Of a stretch of DNA of 64,000 bases, positions 16,922 through 25,500 are shown in pieces. Position 1 is the first letter of the stretch, and the number at the start of each line of letters is the position of its first letter. Location: assembly GCA_008012315.1 (NCBI GenBank), contig SSEL01000012.1, positions 186,001 through 250,000 of the forward strand, given 5' to 3'. The notes beneath the pieces were generated by a model. It did no database searches. It was not told the DNA's origin and was given only the letters and a program-made list of their open reading frames with translations. The stretch comes from Rhodospirillaceae bacterium (GTDB lineage Bacteria > Pseudomonadota > Alphaproteobacteria > Dongiales > Dongiaceae). The position numbers and the translations under genes were made by a program.

Positions 16922-17854
16922 TTAATCCGGCATCTGCGGGTCGCGCTGCATCGGCGGCGTGCCGGAGGAGAGGCTGGCGCGGATACCGGGGGCAGGCGCC
17001 GGCTTCAAGCCCATGCGGCGGCAGATGCCGATGATGAGATCGGCGCGGTTCAGCGTATAGAAGTGGAATTGATCGATGCCATCCGCCATGAGCGCCCGAC
17101 ATTGCTCGGTCGCCACCATGGCGGCAACCAGTTTTCGCGTTTCGGGATCGTCATCCAATCCGTCGAACAGGTCATGCAGCCAGGACGGCACCGAGGCGCC
17201 GCACATCTTCGAGAACTTGACCACCTGTGCATAGCCCGTCACCGGCAGGATGCCGGGCACGACGGCATTGTCGATCCCGGCGCGTCGGGCCCGGTCGAGG
17301 AAGGTGAGGAAGACGTGGTTGTTGAAGAAGTACTGCGTGATGGCGCGATCGGCGCCGGCATCGAATTTCCGTTTCAGGTTCTCAAGATCGGCATCGCTCG
17401 ATTGCGCCTGCGGATGCGATTCCGGGAAGGCTGCGGCGCTCACCTCGAAATCGGCGATGCGCTTGATGCCGGCGATCAGATCGGCGGCATAGGCATAGCC
17501 ATCGGGATGGGGCCGGTAGCTTTCGCCCGGGGGCGGATCGCCGCGCAAGGCGACGATATGGCGGATGCCGGCATCCCAATATTGCCGCAGCAGGTCATCG
17601 ATCTCGCCCCGGCTATGGCCGATACAGGTGAGATGCGCCGCCGGATGCATCGAGGTTTCCTCGGCGATCCGCCGGACGGTGGAGAAGGTGGTGTCGCGCG
17701 TGGTCCCGCCGGCGCCATAGGTGACCGAGACGAATTGCGGGTGCAAGGGCTCCAGGGCACGGATCGTGGCCCAGAGCTGTTCGGCCATCGGCGGCGTCTT
17801 GGGTGGGAAGAATTCGAAACTAACGCGTGGGAAATTGCTGACTCGAACCATCAT
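16922..17854 (-). CDS. metF: 5,10-methylenetetrahydrofolate reductase
   Basis: The 310-residue protein has the MetF start VSFEFFPPKTPPMAEQLW, the VTYGAGGTTRDTT segment (about residues 42-54) and ALRGDPPPGE (about 103), which binds FAD and folate. The length is normal for bacterial MetF. It reduces 5,10-methylene-THF to 5-methyl-THF for methionine synthesis in the cytoplasm. The start is one of two tandem ATG codons (17854 and 17851). The 5' region (17855-18040) shows no SAM riboswitch that I can recognise. The CPT-like gene follows within 14 nt. Confidence 0.95.
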   Translation of the reverse strand: MMVRVSNFPRVSFEFFPPKTPPMAEQLWATIRALEPLHPQFVSVTYGAGGTTRDTTFSTVRRIAEETSMHPAAHLTCIGHSRGEIDDLLRQYWDAGIRHIVALRGDPPPGESYRPHPDGYAYAADLIAGIKRIADFEVSAAAFPESHPQAQSSDADLENLKRKFDAGADRAITQYFFNNHVFLTFLDRARRAGIDNAVVPGILPVTGYAQVVKFSKMCGASVPSWLHDLFDGLDDDPETRKLVAAMVATEQCRALMADGIDQFHFYTLNRADLIIGICRRMGLKPAPAPGIRASLSSGTPPMQRDPQMPD

Positions 17855-18075
17855 TCACGCTGGTGTTGTTACGCGGGAAGCTTTCAACGAATGGCGCATT
17901 TTGAATAAGAATCATCGCTTTCAAGCTAACATCCGGCACCCTGGATCGCGAGTGCAGAATGCGCATCGGCCAAATGTCCTATGCGGCGGCGCGCAAGACG
18001 AAACTTCGGAATTGCTTCCTCACATCTTGGACGAATGTTAAATAATTGGCAGGGAGACAAGATAAGGGAGCGGTC

Positions 18076-19215
18076 ATGAACAAGGTCGTCGAGCGCGTCG
18101 CTTTGGGCGGGTTCAGTGCCGGCACACAGCGTCATCTGACGGTACATCGCTACGGGCAGCGCGGCGCACGCCCCAAGGCCTATATCCAGGCCTCGCTGCA
18201 TGCCGATGAAATCCCCGGCATGATGGCCGCACATCACCTCCTGGGCTTGCTGGACAAGGCAGCGGCGGAAGGCAAGGTCGTCGGCGAGATTGTGGTGGTG
18301 CCGGCGGCCAATCCGATCGGCCTCGCGCAGGTGGTCAACGGTTATCATCTCGGCCGCTATGACCTGGTCGGTGACGGCAACTTCAATCGCCATTGGCCCG
18401 ATCTGTTCGGCGATCTGCCGGCGCTCGTCGAAGGCAAGCTGACGCAGGACGAAACGGCGAATATCGCTACCATTCGCGCCGCGATCGGCCAGCGCCTCGA
18501 CGGCATGACGGCCCTCAGTGAAACCCAGAAATTGAAGCTGGGGCTGACGCGCCTCGCCTATGACGCGGATATCGTCCTCGACGTTCATTGCGATGACGAT
18601 TCACTGATGCATGTCTATATCCCGCCGGAACATTGGCCGGCCTATAGCGATCTCGCCGCCGAATTGGAGGCACGCGCCTGCCTCACCAGCGCCGATTCCG
18701 GCAGCTTCTGTTTCGATGAAACTTTCTATATGCCCTGGAGCAAGCTGCGGCAGGCTGTGGGTGACAAATTCCCCATTCCGTCTCCCTGTTTTGTTGCTAC
18801 CGTCGAATTGCGCGGCCAGGCCGATGTGTCCGATGAATTGGGAGCTCAGGATGCGGCCGCGCTGTTCCGCTTCCTGCAGCGTCACGGCGCGATTGCCGGT
18901 AATCCTGGCGAAGCGCCCGCCTTGCTCTGCGAGGCGACGCCTCTGGATGCGACGGACGTGGTGCAAACGCCTGCCGCCGGCATCCTCGCCTATAAGGTGG
19001 CGCTCGGCGACAAGGTGAAGGCCGGCGACCACATCGCCGATGTGATCGATCCGATGGCCGATGCTGCTTCAGCGCGAACCAGGATCGTCGCCGTCAATGA
19101 CGGTTTCGTCCTGGCCAAGCGCCTGCACAAGCTGGTGATTGCCGGCCATCGGATTGCGAAAATCGTCGGCACGCAATCCCTCAAGCATCGCCAGGCAAAG
19201 CTGATGCTGGAGTGA
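18076..19215 (+). CDS. Succinylglutamate desuccinylase/aspartoacylase family protein
   Basis: From the ATG at 18076 (GGGAG about 5 nt upstream) the protein has 379 residues; a TTG at 18046 opens the frame but is unlikely. It carries the zinc motif HADE (about residues 46-49, in QASLHADEIPGMM), the segment DLVGDGNFNRHWP, and DVHCDDDS with the third zinc-binding His near residue 174. The C-terminal part has the PAAGILAYKVALGDKVKAGD hairpin (barrel-sandwich-like) typical of this family. These are zinc-dependent deacylases acting on N-acyl amino acids or related amides in the cytoplasm. The substrate is unknown. Downstream thiE/fba genes are convergent. Confidence 0.85.
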   Translation: MNKVVERVALGGFSAGTQRHLTVHRYGQRGARPKAYIQASLHADEIPGMMAAHHLLGLLDKAAAEGKVVGEIVVVPAANPIGLAQVVNGYHLGRYDLVGDGNFNRHWPDLFGDLPALVEGKLTQDETANIATIRAAIGQRLDGMTALSETQKLKLGLTRLAYDADIVLDVHCDDDSLMHVYIPPEHWPAYSDLAAELEARACLTSADSGSFCFDETFYMPWSKLRQAVGDKFPIPSPCFVATVELRGQADVSDELGAQDAAALFRFLQRHGAIAGNPGEAPALLCEATPLDATDVVQTPAAGILAYKVALGDKVKAGDHIADVIDPMADAASARTRIVAVNDGFVLAKRLHKLVIAGHRIAKIVGTQSLKHRQAKLMLE

Positions 19216-19219
19216 GACG

Positions 19220-19831
19220 TTAGGCGATCGCCTTGGTGATGTTGCGCAAGGCGGCGAGCGGATCGGGAAGCTGCCAGATATCGGCTTTGACGGCGATGAA
19301 ATCGGCACCCGCTTTGGCGAAGCGCGTTGCTTCGTCAGGCGTCGAGGTAAAAACGATGCTGGGCACGGTCATCATCTCGTGCCACCAGCGAATGACCGCT
19401 TCGCATTCATCGGGATTTTCGCTGGAATCAAAGGCGATGTAATCGGCGCCGGTTTCGGCGGCGATTATCGCCTCATGACGTTCCAGCGGGCTGCTGACGC
19501 CGATGGAAAGATCGTTCAGTTTGCCGCGCAGGTTTTTCAGTTGCGACGGATCACTGAGATGCACGCCATCGGCATCCGTCGACTTCACGAGATCGACCCG
19601 GTCCTTCAGCAGCAAGGCGAAATCGCGCTGCTTCAGGCGCGGCAGCAGATGCTGTTCCAAAGCCGCGAGACCGGCCGCCTCCGTGCCGGTATCCACCAGC
19701 AAGGCGGCGGCGTCGGTTTCCGTGACGGCTTTGATGAGCAGGTCGCAGAAGGCATCCGGCGAAACGCCGCCCGGCAGGAAACCGGGCGGCGTCGTCAGAT
19801 AGAGGCGACAGTCTGATAGATCGGTCGCGAT
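19220..19831 (-). CDS. thiE: ThiE-like thiamine phosphate synthase with no standard start codon
   Basis: The frame reads CRLYLTTPPGFLPGG near its start, then LLKDRVDLVKSTDADGVHLSD (about residue 92, the ThiE phosphate- and metal-site region) and FAKAGADFIAVKADIW near the end. This is the whole TIM-barrel fold of thiamine-phosphate synthase/TenI, about 203 residues. However, no ATG, GTG or TTG lies in frame between the fba stop and TTG at 19702, which would cut off the first strand. An ideal AAGGAG (19840-19845, overlapping the fba stop) is 8 nt from an ATC codon at 19831, which I take as the probable initiator. The fba-thiE pair is common in Alphaproteobacteria. Whether it is a true thiazole-pyrimidine condensing enzyme is not certain. 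Confidence 0.75.
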   Translation of the reverse strand: MATDLSDCRLYLTTPPGFLPGGVSPDAFCDLLIKAVTETDAAALLVDTGTEAAGLAALEQHLLPRLKQRDFALLLKDRVDLVKSTDADGVHLSDPSQLKNLRGKLNDLSIGVSSPLERHEAIIAAETGADYIAFDSSENPDECEAVIRWWHEMMTVPSIVFTSTPDEATRFAKAGADFIAVKADIWQLPDPLAALRNITKAIA

Positions 19832-19836
19832 GACCG

Positions 19837-20757
19837 TTACTCCTTGCCCTGATAGATCTTGATGATCTGGTCGAGCATGGCCAGGGCCTCGGCGCGCGGG
19901 CGCTGGAAGGTATTGCGGCCGATGATCGAGCCGTTGCCGCCGCCGTCGCGGATGCCGCGGACTTCATCCAGCAGGCCGTTCAGGTCCTTCGACGCGCCGC
20001 CGGAGAAGACGACGATGCGTCGGCCGTTGAAGCAGGCTTGGGTGACGTGACGGATACGCGCCGCCATCGTCGAGATATCGATCTTTTCCTTCTCGTAGAC
20101 CTTTTTGGCTTCGGGCTGTTCGAGGAAGGCTGTGGGCGGCTTCACCTTGATGATATGGGCGCCGAGCAAGGCGGCCATATGGGCGGCATAGGCGCAGATA
20201 TCCATCGCCGTTTCGCCGTCCTTGGAAATCGCATCGCCGCGCGGATAGGACCAGACCACCACAGCGAGGCCGGCGGCCTTGGCTTCTTCCGCCAGCTCAC
20301 GGATCTCTTCCATCATTTCGAAGGCATAATCACTGCCCGGATAGATGGTGAAGCCGATGGCCGAGCAGCCGAGGCGCAGGGCGTCGTTCACCGTCCCGGT
20401 CACCGCCTGGTCCTTTTCGCGGGCCAGGCTGTTGGAGCTGTTGACCTTGAGGATGGTGGGGATGGCGCCGGCGAAGCTGTCGGCGCCGGCTTCGATCATG
20501 CCGAGCGGGGCGGCATAGGCGCTGAGGCCGGCTTCGATCGCCAGGTCGAAATGGTAATGCGGGTCATAGGCGTCCGGATTGGGGGCGAAGCTGCGCGCCG
20601 GGCCATGCTCGAAGCCTTGGTCAACCGGGAGAATCACCAGCTTGCCGCTGCCGCCGAGCTTACCCTGCATCAGGATACGGGCGAGATTGGCCTTGGTACC
20701 GGGATTGTCGCTTTCGTAATTGGCAAGGATCTTGCGGACCTTCTGGCTGATTTTCAT
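19837..20757 (-). CDS. Class I fructose-bisphosphate aldolase (DhnA/FbaB family)
   Basis: From Met at 20757 (MKISQKVRKIL) the protein has 306 residues; an upstream ATG at 20859 adds 34 poorly coding residues. It has LVILPVDQGFEHGP (about residue 40), HIIKVKPPTAFLEQP with the Schiff-base lysine region (about 205), and VVFSGGASKD plus GGGNGSIIGRNTFQRP (about 245-285) for phosphate binding. This is the archaeal-type class I aldolase that splits fructose-1,6-bisphosphate in the cytoplasm. It is translationally coupled to the thiE-like gene downstream. Confidence 0.92.
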   Translation of the reverse strand: MKISQKVRKILANYESDNPGTKANLARILMQGKLGGSGKLVILPVDQGFEHGPARSFAPNPDAYDPHYHFDLAIEAGLSAYAAPLGMIEAGADSFAGAIPTILKVNSSNSLAREKDQAVTGTVNDALRLGCSAIGFTIYPGSDYAFEMMEEIRELAEEAKAAGLAVVVWSYPRGDAISKDGETAMDICAYAAHMAALLGAHIIKVKPPTAFLEQPEAKKVYEKEKIDISTMAARIRHVTQACFNGRRIVVFSGGASKDLNGLLDEVRGIRDGGGNGSIIGRNTFQRPRAEALAMLDQIIKIYQGKE

Positions 20758-20873
20758 TGGTTCTTGGCTCCAGAATGGAAGGGGATGTCGGTTCTTAGCC
20801 AAGATTCCACCGGTTTTCAACGCTAGCGGACCCGACCTAGCGATTTCTTGATCATGCATTCACGGGAAATACA

Positions 20874-20911
20874 TAAAAAAACCGGCCGGAAATCGCAAAG
20901 GGTCCGGCCGG
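20874..20911 (-). terminator. Rho-independent terminator for the LivJ-like gene
   Basis: On the minus strand CCGGCCGGA (20911-20903) and TCCGGCCGG (20890-20882) form a 9-bp perfect stem, then a run of seven or eight T (20881-20874). It sits 58 bp past the end of the binding-protein gene and before fba. Confidence 0.9.
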
Positions 20912-20969
20912 AAGGGATGTCAGACAGGTTGGACTGCGTTAGCGCTATCAGGCGCCGCTCGCCCCTGCG

Positions 20970-22088
20970 TCAGGTGTTCGGTTCGACGGAGGCCTTGCCG
21001 CCATGCCAACCCCACCAGACATAATGCACTTCTTTCAAGTCGCCTTTGGCATCCCAGGAGAGGTTGCCTATGACGGTCGGATAGCTGCCGTCGTGCAGGG
21101 CAGCGGCAACCTTGGCGCCGTCGATGGTGCCGACCTTGGCCGCGGCCTCGGCCCAGGCCTGGATCGCGGCATAGCTGTTGAGCGTATAGCCTTCCGGTTC
21201 GTAATTATCGGCGCGGAACCGCTTCACCACCTCCTGGGCCGCGGGCTCGTTCACCGCCGAGGCCGCATCCGGATAGATCAGGCCTTCGCCGGCCGGGCCG
21301 GAGATCGACCAGAATTCCGCTGAATTGACCGCGTCGCTGGCAATGAACTGGCCCTGATATCCCTGGTCGCGGGCCTGCCGCACGATCAGGCCGATATCGT
21401 TGTAATAGCCACCGATGAAGACGGCATCGATCTCGGCGGCTTTCAGCTTGGAGAGCAGGGCGGAGAAATCACGCTGCTTCTGGGTATAGGTTTCCCGCAT
21501 CGCCGCTTTCAGGCCGCCGGCCTCCATATTCTTGACGACGTTATCGGCGACGCCTTGGCCATAGGCGGATTTGTCATCGAGGATGGCGACCTTCTTGCCG
21601 GCATATTTCTTGGCCAGCCAGTCGCCGGCGAAGACGCCCTGGCGGTCGTCGCGGCTGCAGGTGCGGAACAGGGTCGTGATGCCCTTGGTTGCACCTTCAT
21701 CGGTCAAGGCCGGATTGGTCGCGGAAGGCGTGATCTGGATGATGCCTTCCTCGCCATAGACATCGGAAGCGGGGATCGAGGCGCCGGAGCAGAAATGGCC
21801 GGTCACCATGGCGACTTTCTGATTGACCAGATCGTTGGCGACCTGCACCGCCTGTTTCGGATCGCATTGATCGTCGCCCAAGACCAGTTTGAGTTTCTTG
21901 CCGAGAACGCCGCCCGAGGCATTGATGTCCTGCACGGCCTTTTCGGCGCCCTTCCGCAACTGGTCGCCGAACGCGGCGAGGTCGCCGGTCATCGGTCCGG
22001 CAATGGCGATCGTGATATCCTCCGCCAAGGCCGGGGCTGCAACGAGGGTGGCGGCTAGGATCGCGCCTGCCAGAAATCCGGATTTCAT
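20970..22088 (-). CDS. Branched-chain amino acid ABC transporter substrate-binding protein (LivJ-like)
   Basis: The 372-residue protein has a Sec signal peptide (MKSGFLAGAILAATLVAAPALA, cleavage about residue 22), then ITIAIAGPMTGDLAAFG and QAVQVANDLVNQKVAMVTGHFCSGASIPASDVY, classical for LivJ/LivK type I binding proteins. It binds an amino acid or amide ligand in the periplasm for a Liv-type importer. No permease or ATPase genes follow in the window. It is 35 nt downstream of the ureohydrolase gene, so its ligand may be the substrate or product of that enzyme, which is inference. A strong terminator follows. Confidence 0.9.
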   Translation of the reverse strand: MKSGFLAGAILAATLVAAPALAEDITIAIAGPMTGDLAAFGDQLRKGAEKAVQDINASGGVLGKKLKLVLGDDQCDPKQAVQVANDLVNQKVAMVTGHFCSGASIPASDVYGEEGIIQITPSATNPALTDEGATKGITTLFRTCSRDDRQGVFAGDWLAKKYAGKKVAILDDKSAYGQGVADNVVKNMEAGGLKAAMRETYTQKQRDFSALLSKLKAAEIDAVFIGGYYNDIGLIVRQARDQGYQGQFIASDAVNSAEFWSISGPAGEGLIYPDAASAVNEPAAQEVVKRFRADNYEPEGYTLNSYAAIQAWAEAAAKVGTIDGAKVAAALHDGSYPTVIGNLSWDAKGDLKEVHYVWWGWHGGKASVEPNT

Positions 22089-22123
22089 GTTTCGCTCCCT
22101 GAAATATCGTTATTGGTTGATGG

Positions 22124-23149
22124 TCAGCGTTTCTTCTTCTTCGGTTTCGCCGCTGCCTGCTGTGTCCGGCAGCCGACGCCATAGAGGAAATTGAGCGCCA
22201 GCATGGCGCCGGTATTGGCCGTCATGTCGTTGATATCCAAAGGCGGAGAGATCTCGACGATATCGAGGCCGATGACCTTCGGATGCTGGCCGAGGCGGCG
22301 CAAGGCGCGTTGCACATCGCGGGCATCGAGGCCGCTGGCATTGGGCGCGGCGGTGCCGGGCGCCTGGCTGTGATCCAGTGCATCGATGTCGACCGAGACA
22401 TAAATGGCTTCGACGCCCTTGCCGGCCCTGGCGATGGCGGTGTCGATGATCTTGTCGATGCCGGTCTCGCGCACCTCGATATTCGAAAAAACCGTGACGC
22501 CTTGCTCGCGGGCGTATTTGAGATGCGCCGGGGCATTGCAGAAATCGGCGATGCCGATCTGCACCAGATTCCGCCCGGCGACGGGATCTTCCTTGAAGTT
22601 GAGCGCCTTGCGGAAGGGAACACCGCTGGATTCGGCGCCGAAATGCGCCTCGCGCAGATCGTGATGGGCATCGAAGTGGATGACGCCGACGCCCTGGTCG
22701 CCATAGCAGCCGGTCGCCGCTTCCAGGATCGGCCAGGCGATCGAATGATCGCCGCCGATCGTCACCGGCACGATCTTATTGCGGAAGATGAAGGACATCA
22801 CCCGGTTCAGGCGGCGGAAGCTCTCTTGCATGTTGGTGGCGATGACGGCGATATCGCCGATATCGGCCGCCTTCAGATGCCCCATAGACTTGCCGTCGCG
22901 GGTGGAGAAGGTGGTGTAATAGGCCAACGCTTGGCGCACCGCATCCGGCGCGTGGCGCGAGCCGGTGCGCACGGTGGATGCGCCATCGAACGGCATGCCG
23001 AGCAAGGCGACGTCAAGATCGGCGGTGAGCTTCCCCCATTCCAGCCATTGATTGGCGCGCTGCTCCGCCGGATCGCCCTTCAGGCTGTTGACGATACGTC
23101 CCGGCGGATTCAAATCCTGTGCGTCGAACTGGGTGACGAGCTTCTGCAT
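22124..23149 (-). CDS. Ureohydrolase family enzyme (agmatinase-like)
   Basis: From the ATG at 23149 (GGGAGAAC before it) the protein has 341 residues; an ATG at 23188 is an alternative. It has the binuclear manganese motifs of the arginase/agmatinase fold: GGDHSIAWP (about residue 141), HFDAHHDLRE (about 165) and SVDIDALDHSQAPGT (about 252), where DIDALD carries the metal Asp pair. These enzymes release urea from a guanidino compound (agmatine, guanidinobutyrate or similar). The ASG extension after APGT and a Lys-rich tail (KPKKKKR) differ from typical agmatinase, so the substrate is open. It forms an operon with the LivJ-like gene and is divergent from a LysR regulator. Confidence 0.9.
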   Translation of the reverse strand: MQKLVTQFDAQDLNPPGRIVNSLKGDPAEQRANQWLEWGKLTADLDVALLGMPFDGASTVRTGSRHAPDAVRQALAYYTTFSTRDGKSMGHLKAADIGDIAVIATNMQESFRRLNRVMSFIFRNKIVPVTIGGDHSIAWPILEAATGCYGDQGVGVIHFDAHHDLREAHFGAESSGVPFRKALNFKEDPVAGRNLVQIGIADFCNAPAHLKYAREQGVTVFSNIEVRETGIDKIIDTAIARAGKGVEAIYVSVDIDALDHSQAPGTAAPNASGLDARDVQRALRRLGQHPKVIGLDIVEISPPLDINDMTANTGAMLALNFLYGVGCRTQQAAAKPKKKKR

Positions 23150-23234
23150 GTTCTCCCGACCTGCTGATGTTCTTGCTTTTTGGCGCATGGACAGTAGGGC
23201 CGGGGCTCACTTCCAAAAATACTCGATATACGGT

Positions 23235-23257
23235 CTTTACTTCGTTATTTAGTAAAG
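23235..23257. promoter_or_regulatory. Inverted repeat, likely LysR operator for the ureohydrolase operon
   Basis: CTTTACT (23235-23241) and AGTAAAG (23251-23257) form a perfect 7-bp dyad with a 9-nt spacer, in the 150-bp divergent region between the ureohydrolase and the LysR gene. Confidence 0.5.
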
Positions 23258-23299
23258 TGATTTCCGTCAGGAATTTTGGTCGGTCATGGCATTCCAATA

Positions 23300-24220
23300 A
23301 TGGCACTGGCGCATAAGCAACGCACCGAACTCCATAACGTCGATTTGCGGCTGCTGAAGATCTTCCGCTCGGTCGTCGAACATGGCGGCTTCGCCGGTGC
23401 CCAGACCGAGATGAATGTCACCATGTCGGCGATCAGCGGCGCCATTTCCGCCCTGGAAACCCGGCTCGGTTGCCGTTTGTGCTATCGCGGCCGGGGCGGC
23501 TTTCGCCTGACCGAGGATGGCGCGCGGGTCTATGGCGCCCTGGGACGGCTGAATGCGGCGATCGATCAATTCCACCGCGAGGCGGCCCAGAGCGACCAGG
23601 CCCTGGGCGGCGTGCTGCGGATCGGCATGGTCGATGCGGTGGCGACCATCCAGCCCAATGCCCTCATCACGGCTTTCGCGCGGTTGCGGGAGAAGGCGCC
23701 GAATGTCACCCTGACATTGAAGATCGACACGCCGCAGGATCTTATTCATGCCCTGCATGAGGAGGTCTTCGACGTCGTCATCGTGCCGGTCTTCCGCCGC
23801 CTCATGGGATTGCGCGTCACCCTCATCGAGGATGACAACCTGCAGATCATCCATTGCGGTGCCGGCCATCCGCTCTTCGGCAAGAGCGATCGCGAGATCA
23901 CCTTCGACATGATCACGTCTCAAACCTTTGTCGCCCGCACCCATATGCAAGGTTGGACGCCGCCGCGCGGCCTGCGGTTCAACGAACAGGCCTGGACATC
24001 CGATATCGAGGCGATCGCGGCTTTGGTTCTCTCCGGACAGTATCTCGGCTATCTGCCGGAAATCTATTCGCTGCCCTGGGTCGAGTGCGGCCAGATGTGG
24101 CCGATGAAACGGACGCAACTTTCCTATCGCTCGCGCGTCTGTGCCGTCGCCCGCAAGACCTCGCCTTCGAAGCTGGCGAATTTGTTCTGCAGCCTGATTG
24201 CCGAGGCGAAGAAAGGCTAG
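23300..24220 (+). CDS. LysR-family transcriptional regulator of the ureohydrolase operon
   Basis: From ATG 23300 (MALAHKQ) the protein has 306 residues; a TTG 24 nt upstream with AGGAAT before it is an alternative. The helix-turn-helix is seen as GGFAGAQTEMNVTMSAISGAISALETRLG (about residues 30-58). The effector domain follows, with LRIGMVDAVATIQPNALI near residue 110. The gene is divergent from the ureohydrolase/LivJ unit across the dyad at 23235-23257, the usual layout for a LysR activator responding to the pathway substrate. Clean coding up to 24220; a palindromic repeat element follows. Confidence 0.88.
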   Translation: MALAHKQRTELHNVDLRLLKIFRSVVEHGGFAGAQTEMNVTMSAISGAISALETRLGCRLCYRGRGGFRLTEDGARVYGALGRLNAAIDQFHREAAQSDQALGGVLRIGMVDAVATIQPNALITAFARLREKAPNVTLTLKIDTPQDLIHALHEEVFDVVIVPVFRRLMGLRVTLIEDDNLQIIHCGAGHPLFGKSDREITFDMITSQTFVARTHMQGWTPPRGLRFNEQAWTSDIEAIAALVLSGQYLGYLPEIYSLPWVECGQMWPMKRTQLSYRSRVCAVARKTSPSKLANLFCSLIAEAKKG

Positions 24221-24258
24221 GCGGCTTTCTTTGTTCAAGGCTATCCGGTAAAGAAAAG

Positions 24259-24370
24259 CCCCTCACCTCAACCCTCTCCCCGCAAGCGGGGCGAGGGAGA
24301 AGAAAGCCGGATCAGCTATTGGCAACAGCGTTCCCTCGCCCCTCCGAGGAGAGGGTTGGGGCGAGGGGGG
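24259..24370. repeat. Long palindromic repeat element (copy 1)
   Basis: Two imperfect complementary arms, the left starting CCCCTCACCTCAACCCTCTC (24259) and the right ending GGTTGGGGCGAGGGGG (24370), enclose about 30 nt. Each arm carries its own smaller palindrome (CCCCGCAAGCGGGG, CCCCTCCGAGGAGAGG). A near-identical family member lies at 51745-51837. This is a REP-like or MITE-like dispersed palindrome common in proteobacteria. No ORF is inside. Confidence 0.8.
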
Positions 24371-24450
24371 TGTCTGCTGACAAAATGAGCGTCCCCGTTT
24401 TCGTCGACAGCGCTAAGCCCAAACGCTGCAACGACTTCAAACACCTGTCC

Positions 24451-24831
24451 TCAATCCGAATCGGATTTCATCAGGGATGGGTGTTGCGTCTCGATCGTGG
24501 CGCCGAGCTGGCCGGCGATGCTGCGCAATTTGTCCAGCATGACGGGCGAGCCGCGAAAACAGATGACGCGCAGACCTTCGCACATCGCGGCATGGGCAAG
24601 ATCGCCCCGGTCGCCGCAATCCAGCACGATCAGCGCCTTGCGGTCGGGGAAGGCCGCCGTCACCTGGCGTTGCAATTCGGCGAACCAGAGGACGCCATGC
24701 GTGCTGGCGGCATCCATCGGCGACCAGAAACGCAACGCGACATCGTTCGTTGCCGCCAGGCGTTCGGCGACGTCATCGAAAGTTTCGACCATACCGGCCT
24801 TGATCGGAAGCGATTCTCTTTTCGCGCTCAT
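24451..24831 (-). CDS. Hypothetical protein
   Basis: From the ATG at 24831 the protein has 126 residues (MSAKRESLPIKAGMVETF...). It has an alpha/beta look with ALIVLDCGDRGDLAHAAMCEGLRVICFRGSP (about residues 66-96), resembling the parallel-strand core of a Rossmann-like fold. I recognise no family. An ATG at 24933 extends the frame, but that part overlaps the sodC start on the other strand and is probably not translated. The gene is divergent from sodC, with start codons about 118 bp apart. Confidence 0.6.
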   Translation of the reverse strand: MSAKRESLPIKAGMVETFDDVAERLAATNDVALRFWSPMDAASTHGVLWFAELQRQVTAAFPDRKALIVLDCGDRGDLAHAAMCEGLRVICFRGSPVMLDKLRSIAGQLGATIETQHPSLMKSDSD

Positions 24832-24948
24832 GCAGGCAGTGTAGCACAAGAGAGTCGCGTACGAGAAAGGTCGCCGGAACTTTCCCTCGCTGTGGTTGTT
24901 CCCGTGGCGGGCCGATGCATAAGCGAAACCCATATGAGGAGGGCTATC

Positions 24949-25494
24949 ATGACCAAGCGTCCCGTTCTGAAACTCGCCATCGGCGTCCCTGCATTATTGG
25001 CAGGGCTGGCCTGGGCGGAAGCCGCTTTGGCTGAACGGGCGGTCGTCACGATGCATGAGATCACGCCCGAAGGCACAGGAAAGCAGCTCGGCACCATCAC
25101 GTTGACCGATACCGATGCCGGCTTGCAGCTTGCCTTCCAGTTGAAGGGCCTGCCGCCGGGTGATCACGGCATTCATGTGCATGAAAATGGCTCCTGCGAC
25201 GCGGCCTCCAAGGATGGCGAGATGCAAGCCGGGCTGGGGGCCGGCGGTCACTACGATCCCGCCCATAGCGGCCATCACCTCGGCCCCAACGGGCAGGGCC
25301 ATCTCGGCGACCTCGAATTGATCAGTGTCGATGTCAGCGGCATCGATACCGAGATCACCACGGCGAAGCGGCTGCATCTCAGCGATATTCGCGGCCGGGC
25401 GATCATCATTCATGCCGGTGGCGACAATTACGCCGACCAGCCGAAGCCGCTGGGCGGCGGCGGTGCCCGCATCGCCTGCGGCATCATCAAATAA
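24949..25494 (+). CDS. sodC: Copper/zinc superoxide dismutase
   Basis: The protein has 181 residues from ATG 24949, behind GAGGAGG (6 nt spacing). It has a signal peptide ending near residue 28 (AEAALAERA), the copper ligands GIHVHENGSC (about residues 76-85), the bridging and zinc ligands GGHYDPAHSGHHLGPNGQGHLGDL (about 100-123), and a C-terminal GGGARIACG carrying the second Cys of the conserved disulphide. It converts periplasmic superoxide to hydrogen peroxide and oxygen. All key histidines appear present. Confidence 0.95.
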   Translation: MTKRPVLKLAIGVPALLAGLAWAEAALAERAVVTMHEITPEGTGKQLGTITLTDTDAGLQLAFQLKGLPPGDHGIHVHENGSCDAASKDGEMQAGLGAGGHYDPAHSGHHLGPNGQGHLGDLELISVDVSGIDTEITTAKRLHLSDIRGRAIIIHAGGDNYADQPKPLGGGGARIACGIIK

Positions 25495-25500
25495 GCTGCC

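Noticed and set aside
17855-18075. SAM-type riboswitch upstream of metF
   Set aside because: I looked for SAM riboswitch-like helices in the metF leader and saw none convincing.
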